39,858 nt of DNA from Candidatus Multivorans thiocomprendens (GTDB taxonomy: Bacteria > Acidobacteriota > Thermoanaerobaculia > Multivoradales > Multivoraceae). Below are positions 33,188 to 39,858 of this stretch, one piece after another. Position numbers and translations under genes: made by a program. Below the pieces are notes generated by a model that was given only the letters and a program-made list of their open reading frames with translations, was not told the origin of the DNA and ran no database searches. The DNA lies in contig JAPVWO010000138.1 of the NCBI GenBank assembly GCA_027493375.1, positions 1 through 39,858 on the forward strand, written 5' to 3'. Within the stretch, counting starts at the first letter, position 1. Each line of letters opens with the position of its first letter.

Positions 33188-34344
33188 CTTCCGACCGTGA
33201 GAGTGATGACCAACTCCGGCCGTTCCGGATCCGCCACGATCTCATCGAAGGCAGCGGCGTCCATCGCCAGCGGAATCTCGATCGCCACCGAGCCGTGATC
33301 GATCTGCTCGGGAATGCTGCGGCCGACCCGGCCCGCGGTGCTGCCCGAGGCGACCGCGTCGTCGCCTTCCGGCCGACCGCCCCGGCGGAGGTCGACGCCG
33401 ATGTTGACCCGCCGGGCCACTCGCGTGCCGTGAACGGCCAGCTCCACGCCGAGCTCGACCCGGCCGCGGCGCTCGCGGCGCTCGACCTGCACACCCTCGA
33501 TCGTCACCCCCTCGCACAGGTAGGGAGCGGTGTCGCGCGTGATCCAGGCGTAGCCTTCGGGAAGCGACTCGACCGCCCCCAACGGCACCCGGAGCACCAT
33601 GGGCGAAGCCATGGCGATCCGTTCGATCGCGGCTGCATCGACGGCGCGGGCTGACCTGGCCGTCACGTCGCCAGCCGCCGGTACGGCAGGCGCCGGTGCG
33701 GCGACCGCCGGTACAGGTGGATCCTGTTCGGCCGGCGCCCGGACAGGCGGTTCCGCAGGCGCGGACGGTTTCGCGGCCGTTTCGACCGGGCGGGCGGACC
33801 GCGGCTCGGTTTGGTCGACGGGAACGTAGTGTCCCTCGAACAGCACCGTCGACGGACGCTCGGCGCGGCCGACGCGTCTGGAGATGCCCGCGACCCGGAA
33901 GACCCGCCGGTCTGCAATCCGGGTCAAGCGCTCGTGCCAGTACCACCTCTCTCCGTCCGCGGAAACGTACCGGCCGTCGACCATGAGTTCATCGCCGTCG
34001 ACCGTGCCGTCCGAGCGCAAGATGACGCCGCGGTTCGAGACGCTGAACCGCCGCCACGCCCTGGCGGCCGGATCGAAGGAACTGTAGGTGCGGCCCGACC
34101 TGCCATCGACGAAGGACCATGTCTCCGCGACCAGGCAGCCGTTCTCCAGCTTCTCGACCCGGCTGTGGCCTACCGTCTCTCCGTCCGCCACCAGGCGCCA
34201 TTCGCCGAGCAGGAAGTCCAGGCCCTGGTAGCTGTCGTCCGTTTCGCACGGGCCGGCGTCCTGCGCCGACAGCGGCCAGACCGCCACCAGACCAGCGCCG
34301 CACAGCAGCACGAGCACCCGGGACCAACTCTTCGGCCTTTCCAT
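33184..34344 (-). CDS. Secreted protein of unknown function
   Basis: 386 residues with a signal peptide (VLVLLCGAGLVAVWPLSAQ). The N-terminal domain (about residues 30-165) begins LDFLLGEWRLVADG and contains repeated beta-strand patterns (HSRVEKLENGCLVAETW, YSSFDPAARAWRRFSVS), similar to DUF1579/lipocalin-like small-molecule-binding domains. A ~60-residue linker rich in Pro and Ala follows, then a second domain (MVLRVPLGAVESLPEGYAW... ending LVITLTVGR) that I do not recognise. The ATG at 34344 with GGAGAG six bases before is chosen over a longer frame. It overlaps the ABC exporter start by four bases (GTGA), so the two probably work together, perhaps as a periplasmic partner; this is inference. 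Confidence 0.65.
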   Translation of the reverse strand: MERPKSWSRVLVLLCGAGLVAVWPLSAQDAGPCETDDSYQGLDFLLGEWRLVADGETVGHSRVEKLENGCLVAETWSFVDGRSGRTYSSFDPAARAWRRFSVSNRGVILRSDGTVDGDELMVDGRYVSADGERWYWHERLTRIADRRVFRVAGISRRVGRAERPSTVLFEGHYVPVDQTEPRSARPVETAAKPSAPAEPPVRAPAEQDPPVPAVAAPAPAVPAAGDVTARSARAVDAAAIERIAMASPMVLRVPLGAVESLPEGYAWITRDTAPYLCEGVTIEGVQVERRERRGRVELGVELAVHGTRVARRVNIGVDLRRGGRPEGDDAVASGSTAGRVGRSIPEQIDHGSVAIEIPLAMDAAAFDEIVADPERPELVITLTVGR

Positions 34345-34357
34345 ACGATCTCTCCGA

Positions 34358-35683
34358 TCAGGTGCCCAGGCGGGCGATCTTGATGATGAAGACAACCGCG
34401 AGCACCGCCACTGCCGGTCGCAGTTGACCGAATCGACCGGCCAGCAGCTTGATCGCCGTGTAGGTGATGAAACCGGCCGCGATGCCGTGAGCGATCGAGA
34501 AGCTGAACGGGATGGTCGCGGCGAGCACGACCGCCGGCACGTACTCGGTCGCGTCGCTCCAGTCGATCTCGACCATGTTGCGGATCATGACGCTGGCGAC
34601 GAAGAGGAGGGCCGCCGCGGTCGCGAACGGCGGGATCGTCGCCGCCAGCGGCGACAGGAAGAGGGTCAGCAGGAACAGCATCGCGACCGTGACGGAGGTC
34701 AGCCCGGTGCGGCCTCCCGCCTTCACGCCAGCGGCGCTCTCGATGTAGCTGGTGACCGAGGACGTCCCCAGGACCGACCCGAGCACGGACGCGCCGGAAT
34801 CGACGATGACCGCCTGCCTCAGCCGCGGCAGGTTGCCGTCCCCGTCGAGCAGGTTCCCCTGCTTCGCAACCGCGATCAGAGTTCCCGAGGTGTCGAAGAG
34901 ATCCGTGAACAGGAAGGCGAAGATGATCCCGATGAACGCCGCGTCGAAGGCGGCGACGATGTCCAACTGCCTGAACGTCGGGGCCAGAGACGGCACCGCC
35001 GATACCGCTCCCTGCCGGCTCGCCTCACCGACGAGAATGCCGATCAGGGTCACGACGAGGATGCCGATCAGCACGGCGCCGGCCCTCTCCAGGGCATCGA
35101 GCGCGGCGATCAAGACGAGCCCGACGATCGCCAGGACGACGCTCCAGGACGTCACGTCGCCCAGTCCGACCAGCGTTGCCTCGTTGGTGACAATCAGGCC
35201 GGCGTTCCGCATCGCGATGACGGCGAGGAAGAAGCCGATGCCCGCGGCCGTCGCCATCTTGAGGGAACGCGGAAAGGCGTCGACGATCCAGCTCCGGATC
35301 GGGAACACGGAGATGAGAACGAAGCAGACGCCTGAGATGAACAGCGCTCCCAGTGCGACCTGCCAGGAGTGGCCCATGCCCATCACGACGCCGTAGGTGA
35401 AGTAGGCGTTGATCCCCATCCCCGGAGCGAGAGCGATCGGGTAGTTCGCGTACAGCCCCATTGCGGCGCAGGCGATCGCCGCGGCGAGACAGGTGGCGAC
35501 GAAGACCGCGCCGCGGTCCATCCCCGCCTCACTCAGGACCTGCGGATTGACGACCGCGATGCAGGCCATCGTCAGCCAGGTCGTGACGCCGGCGGCGACC
35601 TCCCTCCTGGCCGTCGTCCCGTGCCGGTCGAGACGGAAGAGGCGGTTCAGCACCCGGACTCCCGACCGGTCGGTTCCCGGCAT
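34358..35683 (-). CDS. NCS2/AzgA-family purine permease
   Basis: A 441-residue inner-membrane protein with about 12-14 hydrophobic segments. TWLTMACIAVVNPQVLSEAG, the APGMGINAYFTYGVV segment, FLFTDLFDTSGTLIAVA and GTSSVTSYIESAAGV are characteristic of the AzgA branch (adenine, guanine and hypoxanthine uptake by proton symport), separate from UraA/XanQ. Start ATG 35683 adds a short hydrophilic head; a GTG at 35653 is an alternative. It lies 26 bp after the carboxylase gene and 13 bp before the unknown secreted protein gene. No purine-catabolic gene is nearby. Confidence 0.9.
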   Translation of the reverse strand: MPGTDRSGVRVLNRLFRLDRHGTTARREVAAGVTTWLTMACIAVVNPQVLSEAGMDRGAVFVATCLAAAIACAAMGLYANYPIALAPGMGINAYFTYGVVMGMGHSWQVALGALFISGVCFVLISVFPIRSWIVDAFPRSLKMATAAGIGFFLAVIAMRNAGLIVTNEATLVGLGDVTSWSVVLAIVGLVLIAALDALERAGAVLIGILVVTLIGILVGEASRQGAVSAVPSLAPTFRQLDIVAAFDAAFIGIIFAFLFTDLFDTSGTLIAVAKQGNLLDGDGNLPRLRQAVIVDSGASVLGSVLGTSSVTSYIESAAGVKAGGRTGLTSVTVAMLFLLTLFLSPLAATIPPFATAAALLFVASVMIRNMVEIDWSDATEYVPAVVLAATIPFSFSIAHGIAAGFITYTAIKLLAGRFGQLRPAVAVLAVVFIIKIARLGT

Positions 35684-35709
35684 GTGGCCCGCCCGCCGCA
35701 AACCGCCGG

Positions 35710-38700
35710 TCAGCCTTCCGCCGGCCTCACGACGAAGAGCAGGTCGCCCTGGTTCACTACCTGGCCGTTCGCCGCGTTGACCCGCGTCACCTCGTAGCGG
35801 GAAGCGCCGTCGAACAGCTCGTCGCCGGCGTCCAGGGACGCGAGCGACACCGGCCTGAACAGTTTCATCGCCTCGATCAGGCACAGGGTCTTCTCCCGGC
35901 TGACGATATCTCCCACCCGAACGAAGGGGGGATCGTTCGGCGAGGAGGCGGCGTAGAAGAGACCGCCTGACGGCGCCTTGACCTTGAGCTCGTCGCTGCC
36001 CTCGATCTCGATGTCGGCCCGGTCGGCGTGTCGCCCGACGCCCGCGAACCGCTCGACCTCCTGCACCAGTTCGTCGCCGGAGATGCGGTCGAGGAAGTCG
36101 GTGAGAAAGCGCGTGTCGTAGTCGCCCGACCGGAACTGCCCGTCGCCCAGGACGCGGCGCAGCAGCGGCAGGTTCGTACACACGCCCTCGATGGCGACCT
36201 CCTCAAGATAGGAAATGAGACGATCGATCGTGTCGGCGCGATCCCTGCCGTGGCAGACGACCTGCGCGACCAGGCTGTCGTAGTAGGGCGACACGACGGC
36301 GCCCGTATCGATCGCCGCCAACACGTCGATGTCCGCGCGCTGCGGGAAGTCGCAGCGCGTCACCGTCCCGGGCGAGGGCAGCAGATCGATCCCGTCCGCC
36401 GAGAGGGAAGCGCGCTCCGCGTTGATCCGGACCTCCATCGCGTAGCCGTCCTCCGCGAAAGGCGCCTCGGAGATCCTCGCCCCGCCGGCAATCTCGAACT
36501 GGGCCTTGACGATGTCCGTGCCGCTGACCGCCTCGGTCACCGGGTGCTCGACCTGAAGCCGCGTGTTCATCTCCATGAAGTAGAGCTTCTGGTCCTCGAG
36601 GTCGAAGATGAACTCCACGGTGCCCGCGCCGACATAGCCGATCTCCGCCGCGATCGCCGCCGCGTAGCGGAAGCTCTCGTCGCGCAGCGCCTCCGGCAGC
36701 GCCGTCGACCCCGACTCCTCGATCAGCTTCTGGTTGTTCCGCTGCACGCTGCAGTCGCGCAGGCCCAGCACGCGCACCGTCCCGTGCCGGTCGCAGAGCA
36801 CCTGCACCTCCACATGGCGCAGAGACACGACGCACTTCTCGAGATAGCAGTCCGCGTTGCCGAAGGCGCTCTCCGCCTCGACGCGAATCTGCCCGAACGC
36901 TTCCCGGAAGTCCTCCGCCCCGTCCACCCGGCGAATGCCCTTGCCGCCGCCGCCATGGACCGCCTTGAGCATGACCGGGAAGCCGATCGACTCGGCGACG
37001 GCGAGCGCCGTGTCCGCGTCCGTCAGGATGCCCTCGCTGCCCGGCACCACGGGCACGCCCACCTGGACCGCGGTCTGGATCGCGTTCGACTTGTTGCCCA
37101 TTCGCCGCATCGCATCGCCGGTCGGGCCGATGAAGTTGAGCCCGTGACCCCGGCAAAGATCGGCGAAGGAAGCGTTCTCGGACAGGAATCCGATCCCGGG
37201 ATGGAGCGCGTCGGCCCCTTCCCGCTCGGCGATGCGGATGACCGAATGAGCGTTCAGGTAGCTCTCGTCCGGCGTGCTGCCGCCGATGCAGACGAGCGTG
37301 TCGCGTTCGCGCAGCATCGTCGCGGCCGGCGAGTCGACGTCCGGGTCCGACTGCACCAGGATCACCTCGACGCCGGCCCTCTGCGCGACCCGCACGAGCT
37401 TCACCGCGGTGCAACCCCGCGCGTGGATCAGGACCCGCCGCACCTGGCGGGGAGCGTCCGGAGGCGCCGGCTCGTCGACCGCCGCTTCCTCCCGCCGGCG
37501 CCGGCGGGCGGTCAGGAACTCGACGCGTCGTTCCTCCTGGAGCAGCCGCTGGAGAACCGCATCCACCGTGTCCTCGGGAACCGGAATCTGCGAATCGACC
37601 TGACGAAGCTGCTCATCGAGTTCCTCACCGAAGGGATGCTCGACGAGCCCGTGCATGGCGCCCTCGACCTCGCTCAGGTAGTTGGAGAGCGTCGAAGCCA
37701 TCGGCAGATGGGAGGGCACGACGATCTGCCCGGCGAAAGGCATGTTCGTGCCCGAGAAGTACCAGGTCTGGACCAGGGGATGAGTGACCAGGCTGGCCTG
37801 GGCGCCACCGGTGCAGTCGCCGTAGCCGAAACAGATCACCGGCAGGCCATTGTCGCGGACGAAGCGCGTGATCCGGTCGTTGACGATCGACATCGAGAAC
37901 AGGGCGCCGGCGCCTTCCTTGGTCAGCATGCCGCCCGAGGAGATGAAGCAGACGACCGGAAGACGTTCCTCCGCACAGCGGAGCAGGAGCTTGCAGAACT
38001 TCTCCGCGCTCGCCATGTCGAACGAACCTGCCTGGAAAGCGAGGTTGGAGACCAGCACGCCCACGCGGTTCCCGGCGGCGCCGCCGTCCTCGCCGTCGCC
38101 CGGGGCGCCGGTACGGATCCGGGCCACTGCCGCCACGGTCCCGCAGGGCGTGACTCCCTGCTCGAGCGCCCGCTCGATCGAGACCCGCAGTCCCGGGAAG
38201 CTCACCGGGTCGGCCGTCATCCGGTCCGCCTCGATCTCCTGCACGTCGTGGAAGAAGCGATCGAGGATCGCCTGAGGCCGCCGCGGCGTGTTCCGCTTCT
38301 GCTCGGCCAGGACGTCCTCGAGCAGCAGGTCGCGGTAGGCGGCGTCGAGACGATTCCAGAAGTCCTTGATGCCGATGTTGCGGGGCGAGATGCGGCCGTC
38401 GTAGCCGCGGATCCCCTGCTCGTCCTCGTAGAAGTTCGGCAGCAGGCGTTCGAACAGGAACGTGACCAGGCCGAAGAGCGGCTCCGAGATCCGCGGCATC
38501 TGGAGCCGCTTCCACTCGGCCACCGCCTTGAGCAGCCGGCCGCGCCTCGGGTGCCGGGAGAAATGCCGCAACCAGGAGCGGAACTGCCTGCGCAGACGGG
38601 CCTCGGCCTCCTCGGCCGCGTCACCCTCGAGCCCCGCCGTCAGCTCCCCCATCGCCGCGTTCAGCGAGTGGCGCAGCAGGAGGTGAACCGACTCCCGCGC

Positions 38701-39858
38701 GATCACGTTCTCCTCGCGCGCCTCGCTGGCGATCTCACGCAGGTGCAGGAAGATGTGGTCGTAGAGCCGGTCGAAGCAGATGAAGTTCTCGCACTCGCGC
38801 CGGAACAGCCGCAGGAGTTGCGGCTCGAGGATCACGTCGAGCACCGTGAGGTCGGCGGCCTGCGAAACGTCGCCCGGCTCGGAAGCCGGGCCCCCGCCTT
38901 CGAGTCCTTCCTCCTCGACCGTCCGCATGACGGTGAGCAGACGCCCGAAGTTGTCTTCCGCCCCGTCCTTCCACTGGTTGTACAGATGGAAGCCGTACTC
39001 CAGCAGCAATTCGGCCCGGGCGCGGTTGAAGTGGTACTCCCGGCTGCCGAGCAGGAAGGACGCGAGCCGGCCTCTTCCCTCGTGCAGCGAGTCGCGAGCG
39101 GCAGCGTACCGCTTGTAGGTCCGGCTCAGAACGTCGTCGTAGCGAACCGCCAGCGGATTGTCGAGCCAGCGCTCGAACGAGGCCCGGCGCTGCCGCTCCC
39201 GGCGCGCCCTGGCCGCCCCGGCCGGCACCTCGGCGGCGGCCAGCCGACCGTAGCCCGACACGGTCGCCGAACTCAGACGGCGCCGCGATCCGAGGTAGCG
39301 CAGGTATCGGAACGCGAGACCGAACACGTTCGCCTGCTCCGCCGGGCTGTGCAGGCGCGACAGGTGGGTGAAGTCCTCGAGCACGGAGAGACTGCGGGAG
39401 GGGTCGACGTAGCGCCGCGTGTTGCGACGGTAGTGCTCGAACACCGCCGGTTCGTCGCGCACGAACAGACTCGCCCGTTGCTCCACCAGGGCGATCGAAG
39501 TGGCTACCGCCTCCTCGAAGCAGGCCAGTCGGTCGCCACCCTCGCCGGGAACGAAGTCGATCACGCCGTCGAGATAGCCCTGGTCGTAGAGTTCGTATGC
39601 CGAGACGCCGACCGCTTTCGCGCACTCTTCCCAGGACAGGTCGTAGCGGCGGACGATGTTCGCCAGCCCGCGCGGCTGGATCGTGTTGAACACGCCGTCC
39701 CGGACCGATAGCAGAACATTCGTCGTGGCCAGCGGGATCGCTCCACCCGAGTAGCCGTTTCCCAGCACGATCCCTACCGTCGGCACGTGGAGCTGCGCCA
39801 TCTCGGCGATCAACCGCGAGATCGAGTGGGCCTGGTTGCCGCGGTTCGCCTCCTCGCC
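35710..39858 (-). CDS. Giant multidomain acyl-CoA carboxylase (N-terminus outside window)
   Basis: 1382 residues are visible; the frame runs off the window end, so the N-terminus is missing. Order seen: (1) residues 1-~115, alpha-carboxyltransferase-like (AccA) with GEEANRGNQAHS and GNGYSGGAIPL; (2) ~115-570, helical and Arg/Leu-rich, no family recognised; (3) ~575-750, beta-carboxyltransferase-like (AccD) with ISSGGMLTKEGAG and GYGDCTGGAQAS; (4) ~805-1250, biotin carboxylase with HGGGGKGIR, RHVEVQVL, CSVQRNNQK and the FMEMNTRLQVEHPVTE active-site strand; (5) ~1300-1380, an AccB-like biotinyl domain with the thumb SPNDPPFVRVG and the biotin Lys in EAMK (about 1330). It would carboxylate an acyl-CoA at biotin expense of ATP and bicarbonate. 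The substrate is unknown; acetyl- or propionyl-CoA are likely. Usual fused enzymes have BC first, so the order is reversed. Confidence 0.88.
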   Translation of the reverse strand, partial: GEEANRGNQAHSISRLIAEMAQLHVPTVGIVLGNGYSGGAIPLATTNVLLSVRDGVFNTIQPRGLANIVRRYDLSWEECAKAVGVSAYELYDQGYLDGVIDFVPGEGGDRLACFEEAVATSIALVEQRASLFVRDEPAVFEHYRRNTRRYVDPSRSLSVLEDFTHLSRLHSPAEQANVFGLAFRYLRYLGSRRRLSSATVSGYGRLAAAEVPAGAARARRERQRRASFERWLDNPLAVRYDDVLSRTYKRYAAARDSLHEGRGRLASFLLGSREYHFNRARAELLLEYGFHLYNQWKDGAEDNFGRLLTVMRTVEEEGLEGGGPASEPGDVSQAADLTVLDVILEPQLLRLFRRECENFICFDRLYDHIFLHLREIASEAREENVIARESVHLLLRHSLNAAMGELTAGLEGDAAEEAEARLRRQFRSWLRHFSRHPRRGRLLKAVAEWKRLQMPRISEPLFGLVTFLFERLLPNFYEDEQGIRGYDGRISPRNIGIKDFWNRLDAAYRDLLLEDVLAEQKRNTPRRPQAILDRFFHDVQEIEADRMTADPVSFPGLRVSIERALEQGVTPCGTVAAVARIRTGAPGDGEDGGAAGNRVGVLVSNLAFQAGSFDMASAEKFCKLLLRCAEERLPVVCFISSGGMLTKEGAGALFSMSIVNDRITRFVRDNGLPVICFGYGDCTGGAQASLVTHPLVQTWYFSGTNMPFAGQIVVPSHLPMASTLSNYLSEVEGAMHGLVEHPFGEELDEQLRQVDSQIPVPEDTVDAVLQRLLQEERRVEFLTARRRRREEAAVDEPAPPDAPRQVRRVLIHARGCTAVKLVRVAQRAGVEVILVQSDPDVDSPAATMLRERDTLVCIGGSTPDESYLNAHSVIRIAEREGADALHPGIGFLSENASFADLCRGHGLNFIGPTGDAMRRMGNKSNAIQTAVQVGVPVVPGSEGILTDADTALAVAESIGFPVMLKAVHGGGGKGIRRVDGAEDFREAFGQIRVEAESAFGNADCYLEKCVVSLRHVEVQVLCDRHGTVRVLGLRDCSVQRNNQKLIEESGSTALPEALRDESFRYAAAIAAEIGYVGAGTVEFIFDLEDQKLYFMEMNTRLQVEHPVTEAVSGTDIVKAQFEIAGGARISEAPFAEDGYAMEVRINAERASLSADGIDLLPSPGTVTRCDFPQRADIDVLAAIDTGAVVSPYYDSLVAQVVCHGRDRADTIDRLISYLEEVAIEGVCTNLPLLRRVLGDGQFRSGDYDTRFLTDFLDRISGDELVQEVERFAGVGRHADRADIEIEGSDELKVKAPSGGLFYAASSPNDPPFVRVGDIVSREKTLCLIEAMKLFRPVSLASLDAGDELFDGASRYEVTRVNAANGQVVNQGDLLFVVRPAEG

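Noticed and set aside
36028..39711. Open frame of 1227 codons antisense to the carboxylase
   Set aside because: GC-rich DNA leaves long open frames on the opposite strand. The translation is Arg/His/Gly/Asp-rich without any motif, while the minus strand encodes clear carboxylase domains.
1..39858. CRISPR arrays, tRNA/rRNA genes, transposases, prophage genes
   Set aside because: No regularly spaced repeats, no cloverleaf-like intergenic sequence and no transposase, integrase or phage structural motif was seen on either strand. Intergenic gaps are mostly under 150 bp.

Overview
The window is GC-rich, gene-dense bacterial chromosome, most likely from an Acidobacteriota (perhaps a Thermoanaerobaculia-like or uncultured environmental lineage). 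The best clue is the VWFA-related protein at 15572-17383, whose N-terminal layout matches a family typical of Acidobacteria. A DUF1592/DUF1552 pair, a LysW-type amino-acid pathway, a TonB receptor (so a Gram-negative envelope) and frequent GTG/TTG starts fit. The taxonomic call is inference. I saw no rRNA, tRNA, CRISPR array or intact insertion sequence.

Layout. 1-6411 (+): the end of an alpha/beta hydrolase, a 2Fe-2S ferredoxin, a UPF0173 metal-dependent hydrolase, an ABC-2 exporter pair, a ribokinase-like kinase and a DegT-type aminotransferase. 6414-8489 (-): a small accessory islet with a Fic-family protein that has lost its catalytic core and a VapBC toxin-antitoxin pair. 8590-14688 (-): DUF1552 and DUF1592 cytochrome-like proteins, an M23 peptidase, a VOC protein and a membrane protein. 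14832-18370 (+): an alpha/beta hydrolase with a Cys nucleophile, the VWFA protein, a MOSC protein and a rhodanese. 18367-25824 (+): a complete LysW carrier-protein operon (lysW, lysX, lysY, lysZ, lysJ, lysK) with its own promoter, a leader containing an intrinsic terminator, a palindromic repeat cluster between lysY and lysZ, and a BCCT transporter at the end. 25846-28428 (-): a pentaheme cytochrome c and a membrane glycosyltransferase-like protein. 28644-31349 (+): a TonB-dependent receptor, ending at a hairpin shared with the convergent gene. 31379-39858 (-): a packed run in which a giant multidomain carboxylase (running off the window) is followed by an AzgA-type purine permease, an unknown secreted protein and an MsbA-like ABC exporter.

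How genes work together. LysW tethers the amino group of glutamate or alpha-aminoadipate. LysX makes the bond, LysZ phosphorylates, LysY reduces, LysJ transaminates and LysK releases ornithine or lysine. The window does not show which product is made. The most unusual protein is the carboxylase: it carries alpha-carboxyltransferase-like, helical, beta-carboxyltransferase-like, biotin carboxylase and biotinyl domains in one chain, with the carboxyltransferase first. This is the reverse of the usual single-chain acyl-CoA carboxylase order.
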